This document shows, one piece after another, positions 8,206-14,796 of a stretch of 22,242 nucleotides of DNA. Location of the stretch: positions 1-22,242 of the forward strand of contig CALGHW010000019.1 in NCBI GenBank assembly GCA_937916075.1, read 5' to 3'. The stretch comes from an uncultured Prevotella sp. (GTDB taxonomy: Bacteria; Bacteroidota; Bacteroidia; Bacteroidales; Bacteroidaceae). The position numbers and the translations under genes are program-made. Position 1 is the first letter of the stretch. Every line of letters begins with the position of its first letter. The notes below the pieces were generated by a model, which was not told the origin of the DNA, did no database searches, and saw only the letters and a program-made list of their open reading frames with translations.

Positions 8206-8456
8206 AAAGGTTCGATAAACATCAGCGGTTCCATTTTAAGTAGGTGCTCAAAATTAATTTATATGATTCTATGCTCTATTTTGGCTTGTATGTTCAGCTC
8301 CGAAGAGGGAGTGTAGCGGGCTACACGACTGATGAGAGCTGGACATACGGGCCGAAAGAGAGTGTAGAGGCATATAAAAGCATCACTTCTTTGGGTGAGA
8401 TTCATATATGCGATTAATTTTGAGTACCTACTTATGTTTAAATAGGTCGAACCTTT
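8206..8456. repeat. Nested inverted-repeat intergenic element (MITE-like or structured RNA)
   Basis: Outer arms AAAGGTTCGA (8206-8215) and TCGAACCTTT (8447-8456) are perfect. Inside them, 8237-8258 and 8413-8434 form 22-base terminal repeats (left arm begins TAAGTAGGTGCTCAAAATT) with one G-T mismatch. A central 18-base stem, 8283-8300 with 8336-8353, pairs completely if three G-U pairs are allowed. It encloses a small hairpin GTGTAG/CTACAC (8311-8316, 8321-8326). No transposase is present. A similar terminal sequence occurs alone at 5315-5340. No reading frame is convincing. Confidence 0.75.
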
Positions 8457-8473
8457 TTGTCAAACCACCCCTG

Positions 8474-8496
8474 CCCCTCCTTTGGTAAAGGAGGGG
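8474..8496. repeat. Perfect G/C-rich hairpin (CCCCTCCTTT / AAAGGAGGGG)
   Basis: Ten-base perfect arms with a GGT loop. Hairpins of this kind, CCCCTCC followed by AGGAGGGG, are, to my memory, scattered between genes in many Bacteroidetes. No T-run follows. Confidence 0.6.
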
Positions 8497-8555
8497 ATGC
8501 GAGGGTTTCTTTTCCCATCCCGACTGCCACTTGTATGGGAGTACGCAAAAATAGC

Positions 8556-8776
8556 CAATCTGTACCGTTGAAAAAAGGTAGTAGGTGTGGTGTCTCACCG
8601 CATAATTATAGGGGGCCATTGATTTCAAATCATCAGATGCTGACAGACAGCCTTTGCCATGGTGCGGTGAGACACCGTACTCACTATCATGGACGTGATG
8701 AGATAATATGTATGATGATGATTTTTTATTACATCCATTCGTACTAAGAAAATAAAGTCGCCTGATTATGAAGAGA
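8556..8776 (-). repeat. Composite dispersed repeat, copy B (inverted relative to 5258-5392)
   Basis: Bases 8721-8776 are the reverse complement of module 1 of copy A (46 of 56 identical), and 8556-8603 of module 2 (nearly identical, one extra A in the T/A run). The interval between modules, 8604-8720, is longer than in copy A and contains a further palindrome, GTGCGGTGAGACACCGTAC (8662-8680). The open frames crossing this area look non-coding. Confidence 0.8.
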
Positions 8777-8837
8777 AAGTTGCCTGATTTCAGGGAGAAA
8801 CTTGGCAGGTTTCTCTTCGTAATCAGGCAACTTTCTC
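8761..8837. repeat. Overlapping inverted repeats able to form alternative hairpins
   Basis: CCTGATTATGAAGAGAAA (8761-8778) pairs with 8810-8827 with one G-T wobble. Independently, GAGAAAGTTGCCTGAT (8773-8788) pairs perfectly with 8822-8837. The two pairings share bases and exclude each other. Bases 8812-8829 are identical to 5258-5275 in direct orientation. Between 8838 and 9010 I see nothing further beyond A/T-rich DNA. Confidence 0.65.
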
Positions 8838-9010
8838 ATTTTAGCCGTTTCAGGTGCTCCGAAGGATGCTTTGAACGAATATGAAATATTTTTATATTTT
8901 AGCAGTACAAATGTACACGCTCCCCAAACGGGAACTTAAATCATCACGCAAGAGAAATGGAGGGGGAGAAAGAAAAATAGGGCAACCAAACAGGCGGCCT
9001 CCTCACGAAG

Positions 9011-9082
9011 TACTCCGACCGGGAATCGAACCCGGATCTACTCTTTAGGAGAGAGTTGTTCTATCCATTGAACTATCAGAGC
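9011..9082 (-). tRNA. tRNA-Arg (anticodon CCT)
   Basis: The reverse strand folds as a cloverleaf. The acceptor stem is GCTCTGA with TCGGAGT (two G-U pairs), then discriminator A. The D arm is GTTC/GAAC. The anticodon arm is ACTCT-CTCCTAA-AGAGT, so the anticodon is CCT, reading AGG (arginine). The T arm is CCGGG-TTCGATT-CCCGG. CCA is not encoded. The 72 bases match the normal length. Confidence 0.93.
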
Positions 9083-9116
9083 AAGCGGCCCTCCACGGAG
9101 GGATGGCTTGGATGTG

Positions 9117-9124
9117 CAAAGGTA
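9117..9124 (-). promoter_or_regulatory. Candidate promoter of the tRNA-Arg gene (-7 box)
   Basis: The minus strand reads TACCTTTG, a full TAnnTTTG match, 34 bases upstream of the tRNA 5' end. At the expected -33 place there is TTTCG (9144-9148), close to TTTG. A short leader of about 25-30 bases would be removed by RNase P. Confidence 0.6.
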
Positions 9125-9207
9125 GTGGAAAAATCCGAGTTGACGAAATAAAAGAATCAAAAAAGATATTTCACCGCCCTTTTGTTTCGGGATTCAGGGA
9201 TAATCAC

Positions 9208-9215
9208 TAATTTTG
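9208..9215 (+). promoter_or_regulatory. -7 promoter box abutting the start of the C10 peptidase gene
   Basis: TAATTTTG matches TAnnTTTG, with TTTG at 9181-9184 (spacer 23, slightly long). The ATGs at 9217 and 9223 follow directly. Transcription from this box would start at about 9219-9223, so the message would have almost no leader and the second ATG (9223) would be the start. The box is divergent from the tRNA promoter. Confidence 0.45.
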
Positions 9216-9216
9216 C

Positions 9217-10563
9217 ATGACGATGAAAAAACATCTCTTGAGTATCCTCCTGCTTGTGGCCGCAGCCGGAATGGCGGTGGCCCAGGGACGCTACGTCTTC
9301 CCCTCCGAGGTGAAGCCGCTCACCCACACTGTGTGGGGGCAGGACGCCCCGTTTAACAAGCGTTGCCCCGTGACACGCCACGACACCGTCAGGGCCTATG
9401 CCGGGTGTGGCCCATTGGTGATGTCGCAGGTGATGAGGCGGTGGAGCTATCCGCCGTCGAGCCCCCAGTTGGGCTCAGCCTACCGGTGGGACCTGATGTT
9501 CGACGTGTATGCCGACAGTGTGACCGCCCAACAAGAAGACGCCGTGGCCCGGCTCATAGCCGACTGCGGGCGGGCCGCCCATACCGACTATGGACAGACA
9601 GCCAGCGCCACCAAGCTGAACGACGTGGTGACGGGACTGAAAAAATACTTCGGCTACACCCCCTATATGGCCATCACCGACCGCGCCAACTATACCGGCA
9701 CACAGGGCGACCGCACCTGGAAGAGCCTGATTTACCAAGAGCTGAAAGGCGGCCGACCCGTCATCATCCGGGGCGAGAAAGGCCCCCGGGCCGCCCACGT
9801 GTTTATCATCGACGGTTGCCGCGACTCGCTGGTGCACGTCAACTTCGGCTGGGGCGGCAAGCGCAACGGCTATTATGACCCCGACCAGCTGGACGGCTAC
9901 CGGCTCAACCAGCGCATGCTGGTGGACATCGCCCCGCAGGGCTACCGGCCGGCCATACGCCGCTATACCGTCAGTCAGCCGGGCCGCCTGCAGAGCCTCA
10001 TCACGGCCGCCGACCGCCGCACGCTGCGCCACATCAAGGTGGTGGGACCCATCAACGGCCGCGACATCGCCCTGCTCCGGCAGATGGCCGGCGGCCGGCG
10101 GAACGGCCGCCACATTCCTGGCAACCTGGCCACGATAGACCTCAGCGAGGCAGTTATCCTCACCCTGCCCGACTCCGCCTTCTATGGCTGTGAAAACCTC
10201 ACCTATGTCTCTCTGCCGCTCACGCTGCCCGAGATAAGCACCTGCGCCTTCGCCTCCTGTAGCCGCCTCAACCGTGTGGACATCCACTCGATGGTGGCCG
10301 ACATCAAGGCCAAGGCCTTCTCGGCCTGTTTCAGTCTGACGGCGGTGAGCCTGCCCTTCGGCTTGAAGACTATCGGTGCCAACGCCTTCAACTCGTGCCA
10401 CAACCTGACCGACGTATACCTGCCCCCGATGCTCACCACCATCGGCAACGGCGCCTTCGCCAACGCCTCCCGCCTCTCGCAGCTCACGCTGCCGCGGGCC
10501 ACCAAGCATGTGGGCCGCGACATCGTCAAGGGCACCCAGGTGAAGAACATCCGGCGGCTGTGA
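9217..10563 (+). CDS. C10 family cysteine peptidase (streptopain/interpain-like) fused to BspA-like leucine-rich repeats
   Basis: The 448-residue product has a signal peptide (MTMKKHLLSILLLVAAAGMAVAQG, cleavage near AVAQ). The C10 core follows directly: the nucleophile block AGCGPLVMSQVMRRW places Cys64 as nucleophile (family form GC-x4-(A/S)Q-(V/I)M-x2-W). The catalytic His is in AAHVFIIDG (H194), and VHVNFGWGG near 207-214 matches the conserved Asn/Trp block. The N-terminal propeptide and inhibitor-like domain usual in C10 proteins is absent. From about residue 300 to the end are four to five LRR_5 repeats of the BspA type, spaced about 23 residues (YVSLP, VSLPFGLKTIGANAFNSC, VYLPPMLTTIGNGAFANAS). 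It is likely a secreted protease with a binding module; substrate unknown. Two starts are possible, ATG 9217 or 9223; the second is favoured if the adjoining promoter box is real. The next gene begins 74 bases on, same strand. Confidence 0.88.
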   Translation: MTMKKHLLSILLLVAAAGMAVAQGRYVFPSEVKPLTHTVWGQDAPFNKRCPVTRHDTVRAYAGCGPLVMSQVMRRWSYPPSSPQLGSAYRWDLMFDVYADSVTAQQEDAVARLIADCGRAAHTDYGQTASATKLNDVVTGLKKYFGYTPYMAITDRANYTGTQGDRTWKSLIYQELKGGRPVIIRGEKGPRAAHVFIIDGCRDSLVHVNFGWGGKRNGYYDPDQLDGYRLNQRMLVDIAPQGYRPAIRRYTVSQPGRLQSLITAADRRTLRHIKVVGPINGRDIALLRQMAGGRRNGRHIPGNLATIDLSEAVILTLPDSAFYGCENLTYVSLPLTLPEISTCAFASCSRLNRVDIHSMVADIKAKAFSACFSLTAVSLPFGLKTIGANAFNSCHNLTDVYLPPMLTTIGNGAFANASRLSQLTLPRATKHVGRDIVKGTQVKNIRRL

Positions 10564-10637
10564 CCGCATAGTCCGTATGCCCAGACAAATCAAGGCAATC
10601 GGCAATAAAGAAAAAACATCAAAGAAACAAGAGAAAT

Positions 10638-12626
10638 ATGACAATGAAAATCAGAAGAAATCTCTTCTCGTCGCCCCTCTGCCTGGCGCTCAACCTGGCC
10701 TTGGTTTATGTGGTCTACGAGATTTGCCGCTTCGTCTACCTGTTTGAAAACTGGAGCACCTTCTCCATGGACCTGTCATGGGCCTCCTTGGGCGAGATAC
10801 TCCGTGGCGGATGGTTTTTCGACACCTCGGCCATCCTTTACACCAATGCCCTCTATGCCCTGCTGATGCTCCTGCCGCTACATTACAAGGAGACCGACTG
10901 GTGGCAGCGGATGGCCCGGTGGGTGTTTGTGGTGTGCAACGCCCTCTGCGTCGTGGCCAACCTGGCCGATGCCGTGTACTTCCAGTATACCGGCCGCCGC
11001 ACCACGGTGACCGTGTTCTCCGAGTTCAGCAACGAGCACAACCTCGGCTCCATCTTCGGTGTGGAGCTGCTGCGCCACTGGTATCTTGTGCTCATCGGCG
11101 TTGCCCTCATCTACGGCCTGTGGCGCTGCTACTTCATGCCCCGGCCCGGCGAGCGGCCACAAGCCCTGCGCAGACCTATGCAGCCCCGCCGCGTGGCGGC
11201 CTACTATGGCGCGCAGACCCTGTGCCTGGCGGTGTTCGTGCCACTGTGTGTCTGCGGTATGCGGGGCGGAGCCACCACGGCCGTGCGCCCCATCACCATC
11301 AGCAATGCCAACCAGTATGCCGACCGGCCGCAAGAGGCGGCCTTGGTGCTCAATACCCCCTTCTCCCTGATCCGCACCATCGACAAGCCCGTCTTTGTGG
11401 TGCCCGGATATTACACAGCCCAGGAGCTGGACGCCATCTACTCCCCTGTCCACCAGCCCATAGACAGCCTCAAGCCCCGGCGCAAGAATGTGGTGGTGTT
11501 TATCGTGGAGAGCTTTGGCCGCGAGTATATCGGCGGCTACAACCACTGGCTCGACAACGGCCAGTATAAGGGCTACACACCCTTTGTAGACTCGCTCATG
11601 CAGCACAGCACCACCTTCCTCTACTCCTACTGCAACGGCAGGAAGAGCATCGACGGCATGCCCTCCATTCTGTCGGGCATACCGATGTTTGTGGAGCCAT
11701 TCTTCCTCACACCCGCCTCGATGAACGACGTGAGCGGACTGGCCGGCGAGCTGAAGAAGAAAGGCTATTACTCGGCCTTCTTCCACGGTGCCGAAAACGG
11801 CTCGATGGGCTTCCAGGCTTTTGCCCGGGCCACAGGCTTCAGCGACTATTTCGGACGGACGGAATATAATGCCGACAAACGCTTTGGCGGCGACAAGGAC
11901 TTCGACGGTACCTGGGCCATCTGGGACGAGCCGTTCCTGCAGTTTTACGCCACCAAGATGAGCGACTTCAAACAACCGTTTATGACGGCTGTCTTCACGG
12001 CCTCGTCACATCATCCCTATGTCATTCCCGACCGGTATAAGCAGCGCTTCCCCGAGGAGGGTATCGTCATCCACAAGTGTATCCGCTATACCGACAATGC
12101 CCTGCGCCGCTTCTTTGACACGGCCAAGAAGCAGCCGTGGTACAAGAACACCCTCTTTGTCATCACCTCCGACCATACCAACCTGAGCGACCATGCCTAT
12201 TACCAGACCGACTTGGGCGGATTCTGTTCGCCCATCATCTTCTTCGACCCCAGCGGCGACCTCAAGCCGGGCATGCGGGACGCCATCGCCCAGCAGATAG
12301 ACATCATGCCCACGGTATTAGGCTACTTGGGATACGACCAGCCTTATGTGGCCTTTGGCTGTGACCTGCTGCATACCCCGGACAAGGACACCTGGGCCGT
12401 CAACTATAACAACGGCATCTACCAGTATATTAAGGGCGACTACCTGCTCCAGTTTGACGGCCAGCAAGTCAAGGCACTCTACCGTTTCCGCACCGATCTG
12501 CTGCTCCAGCACAATCTCGCAGACCGGGAACCGGCCGTGGCGCAGTCGATGGCGCGTGAGCTGAAGGCTATCATCCAGTCGTATATGACCCGGATGACCA
12601 CCAACAAACTGACAGTGGGCCATTGA
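10638..12626 (+). CDS. Membrane sulfatase/LTA-synthase-family phosphotransferase
   Basis: The 662-residue product has five predicted membrane helices (about 13-35, 62-82, 94-115, 147-165, 190-210) and then an extracytoplasmic alkaline-phosphatase-superfamily domain (PF00884 type). Metal and catalytic blocks: VVVFIVESFG (E291), NGRKSIDG (S337, in the nucleophile place usually held by Thr or Ser), SSHHPY near 457-461, and SDHTN (D512, H513). Relatives transfer phospho-alcohol groups (glycerophosphate, phosphoethanolamine) to surface glycans or lipids. Bacteroidetes lack lipoteichoic acid, so the acceptor here is probably an envelope lipid or glycan; this is inference. ATG 10638 and 10644 are both possible starts. 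It follows the C10 peptidase gene by 74 bases with no terminator seen, so may be co-transcribed. It converges on a second family member at 12807-14663. Confidence 0.9.
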   Translation: MTMKIRRNLFSSPLCLALNLALVYVVYEICRFVYLFENWSTFSMDLSWASLGEILRGGWFFDTSAILYTNALYALLMLLPLHYKETDWWQRMARWVFVVCNALCVVANLADAVYFQYTGRRTTVTVFSEFSNEHNLGSIFGVELLRHWYLVLIGVALIYGLWRCYFMPRPGERPQALRRPMQPRRVAAYYGAQTLCLAVFVPLCVCGMRGGATTAVRPITISNANQYADRPQEAALVLNTPFSLIRTIDKPVFVVPGYYTAQELDAIYSPVHQPIDSLKPRRKNVVVFIVESFGREYIGGYNHWLDNGQYKGYTPFVDSLMQHSTTFLYSYCNGRKSIDGMPSILSGIPMFVEPFFLTPASMNDVSGLAGELKKKGYYSAFFHGAENGSMGFQAFARATGFSDYFGRTEYNADKRFGGDKDFDGTWAIWDEPFLQFYATKMSDFKQPFMTAVFTASSHHPYVIPDRYKQRFPEEGIVIHKCIRYTDNALRRFFDTAKKQPWYKNTLFVITSDHTNLSDHAYYQTDLGGFCSPIIFFDPSGDLKPGMRDAIAQQIDIMPTVLGYLGYDQPYVAFGCDLLHTPDKDTWAVNYNNGIYQYIKGDYLLQFDGQQVKALYRFRTDLLLQHNLADREPAVAQSMARELKAIIQSYMTRMTTNKLTVGH

Positions 12627-12713
12627 CGCACTGACACTGTCTGCATGGACGGCACACGCTTAGAGAGGCCAGTCTGCAGCCAATCCACAACGAACCCGCA
12701 ACCATGAAAATAT

Positions 12714-12761
12714 CCCATCAAAAAAAGAGCTGTCCATGCGGGCAGCTCTTTTTTTGATGGG
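12714..12761. terminator. Bidirectional rho-independent terminator
   Basis: Arms 12714-12735 and 12740-12761 form a 22-bp stem (one G-U pair) with an ATGC loop. Seven A/T pairs in the stem give a T7 run on both strands. It lies between two convergent phosphotransferase genes and would end both transcripts. Confidence 0.93.
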
Positions 12762-12806
12762 TGGAAAGTCGTTTGTAGGCCATGCGCTTGCCACGCCGGT
12801 AAGACA

Positions 12807-14663
12807 TTACCGTTTTCCGATGTCGTCGTAGAAGCTCTGTATGATAGCTTTGGCCTTGCGGATGCGGAGGGCGGCAGCCTGTGGGTCGGCTTTCTCATGG
12901 GCCGGGCGGTCAATGATGGGGCGGTCGCTTGGGATGTCATAATAAGAGCAGCCTGTGCTGTCGGTCAGTCCGAAGCCCTCCTTGTCGGTGAAGTAGGCAA
13001 AGGGATAACGCTGGTAGGCCGGATGGAAGATATCGCGGCTGAAGGTGTACTGGTTATGGCTGATGCCCAGTTGGGCCAGCAGCGTGGCGGCCATGTCACT
13101 CTGGTTCATCAGCGTGTTGACCACCATCGGGCGTTTCACGGCACCGCCCAGCCAGAGCATGGTGTTGTGGTGGTGCTGCTCGGCGTCGATGTTCTCGGGA
13201 TAGTGGAATCCGTGGTCGGGAATGCAGACGATGAGCAGATTCTTCCACAGAGGTGTCTTGCGGATGCGCTCCACAAATTGGCCCAGACAGGCGTCGGTGA
13301 AGGCGAAGGCGTTGGGTATCTGCTCTTTGAGCCGGTGGTAAGGCACCTGGAAGGGCTCATGGCTGCTGAGGGTGAGGAAGCCGATGTGCCACGGCGTGTG
13401 GCGCTGGGCCTCCATCATCTGGTATAGCCGGTCGAAGGTGCGGTCGTCGTTGACACCCCAGGGATTGTCCTTGCGGTCGGCTGCGGGGAAGTCCACGTCG
13501 CTCACAATGTCCGTGTAACCGCCGGTGCGGAGATAGCTCTGCATGTTGGTGAAGTTGATGTCGCCGCCATACAGGAAGCTGCTCTGGTAGCCAGCCTCAT
13601 TGAGCGACTGGGCCAGGCAGGGCAGTGTGCGGCTCTTCACCGGCAACTTCATCACCGACAGTGTGGGGAAGCTGGGATAGCCGCTCAGGGTGCTCACCGT
13701 GCCGCGGTCGGTGCGGAAGGAGCACGAGTAGCAATGGGTGAAGAAGATGCCCTCCCGGGCCAGTCGGTTGTAGCAGGGCGCGATGTCCGACCGTCCGCTG
13801 ACGGCCTCGATGAATTGTCCGCCGAAGCTCTCCATCAGGATAACCAGCACGTTGGGCCGGCGGGTGGTGAGCAGCGAGGTGGTGTCGGGCGATTCAGGGT
13901 GTGCGGGATAGAGAGCCTCGAAGAGTTGGCGCCGCTCGGCCTCAGGCAGGTAGTTGAACTCGTCGGCATAGTTATCGGCCTTGTCGAGCGAGGCAATCAG
14001 GCTGAAACAGGGATTGACGGCCGAGTGGTTGAGGTATTCATCGTCCGCGAAATACACCTTGCCGATATTGGCCGTTGATTCGCCCAGACCGCCACGGATG
14101 GAGATGGCCAGCGGGACCACCGCCACAATCAGGATGCCTGTCAGGATGCCCCGCGTCTTGACCGACGGAAGGGGTATGAGCGTATGGGGCGTGATGCGCC
14201 ACAGGCAGCCTGCCGTCAGGGCCATATAGCCCACAATGAGCAACAGGCGTAGCAGCAGATAACCGAAGGATACGCTGGCAAAGGCGTCTTTGGGCGAGTC
14301 GATATAATAGAAAATGGTGGCGTCGAGCTTGAACTTCCAAAAGGGATAGAGCGAGAGGTCGGCCACGAACACCAGGCAGACCAGCAGCGACACCACGATA
14401 TAGTAAGGCAGGGTTATCCGCCGCAGGGCCAGACGGCAGGGCAGCCAGGCCGACACAAGGATGAGCAGTAAGGGCAAGGCCACTAAATAGCCCGTGACGG
14501 GGATGTCGAGCAGCAGGCCGTGGCCCATTACCCGCAAGGCATCCGCCAGTCCGTAGGAATGTCCGGCGGGTGTGTCGGCCCACAGGAAGACAGGCTTTTG
14601 GACCACAAAGAAGGCCAGGATGAGGAGGTAAAACCTCAGAAGATAAAGCAGACGCTGTTTCAT
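12807..14663 (-). CDS. Second membrane sulfatase/LTA-synthase-family phosphotransferase
   Basis: The frame is open from 14750, but the ATG at 14663 (MKQRLLYLLRFYLLILAFF) fits a membrane N-terminus; the 29 residues before it are not family-like. The product has 618 residues with five predicted helices (about 8-27, 52-74, 86-106, 137-157, 172-190) and a PF00884-type catalytic domain. Blocks: NVLVILMESFGG (E278), SFRTDRGTVSTLSGYPS (T318 as nucleophile), SSHEPF (H435), PDHGFHYPE (D483, H484). The Thr nucleophile and RTDRG context are closer to LtaS/phosphoglycerol transferases than the neighbour at 10638. The substrate is unknown and an envelope lipid or glycan is likely. It is the last gene of the minus-strand run after tyrS, 133 bases downstream, with a hairpin between. 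Confidence 0.9.
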   Translation of the reverse strand: MKQRLLYLLRFYLLILAFFVVQKPVFLWADTPAGHSYGLADALRVMGHGLLLDIPVTGYLVALPLLLILVSAWLPCRLALRRITLPYYIVVSLLVCLVFVADLSLYPFWKFKLDATIFYYIDSPKDAFASVSFGYLLLRLLLIVGYMALTAGCLWRITPHTLIPLPSVKTRGILTGILIVAVVPLAISIRGGLGESTANIGKVYFADDEYLNHSAVNPCFSLIASLDKADNYADEFNYLPEAERRQLFEALYPAHPESPDTTSLLTTRRPNVLVILMESFGGQFIEAVSGRSDIAPCYNRLAREGIFFTHCYSCSFRTDRGTVSTLSGYPSFPTLSVMKLPVKSRTLPCLAQSLNEAGYQSSFLYGGDINFTNMQSYLRTGGYTDIVSDVDFPAADRKDNPWGVNDDRTFDRLYQMMEAQRHTPWHIGFLTLSSHEPFQVPYHRLKEQIPNAFAFTDACLGQFVERIRKTPLWKNLLIVCIPDHGFHYPENIDAEQHHHNTMLWLGGAVKRPMVVNTLMNQSDMAATLLAQLGISHNQYTFSRDIFHPAYQRYPFAYFTDKEGFGLTDSTGCSYYDIPSDRPIIDRPAHEKADPQAAALRIRKAKAIIQSFYDDIGKR

Positions 14664-14714
14664 GGGAAATGGTATTTTTCTTGAGCGATGAATGAAAGGA
14701 TGTGTGGCAAACGA

Positions 14715-14770
14715 CAGAGACGCGGAGATACAGAGCCTCGATAGAAGCACTCTGTGTCTCCGCGTCTCTG
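14715..14770. repeat. 21-bp inverted repeat between tyrS and the phosphotransferase gene
   Basis: Arms 14715-14735 (CAGAGACGCGGAGATACAGAG, 21 bases) and 14750-14770 are complementary with a single mismatch (a T-G wobble on the plus strand), with a 14-base loop. On the minus strand it follows the tyrS stop by 26 bases, but no T-run comes after it. It may slow or partly end tyrS transcription, or be a dispersed repeat. Confidence 0.75.
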
Positions 14771-14796
14771 CGTATGATTGAGATGACTCGTTTTCT

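Noticed and set aside
8428..8747. Overlapping small frames on both strands of the repeat region
   Set aside because: They run through hairpins and dispersed repeats and have no coherent protein features.
9475..10644. 389-residue open frame antisense to the C10 peptidase
   Set aside because: The plus-strand gene has a signal peptide and catalytic motifs; the antisense frame has neither a family match nor a plausible start.
14664..14750. Upstream start (ATG 14750) for the second phosphotransferase
   Set aside because: The added 29 residues contain no family sequence and run through the 14715-14770 hairpin region; ATG 14663 begins the first membrane helix.
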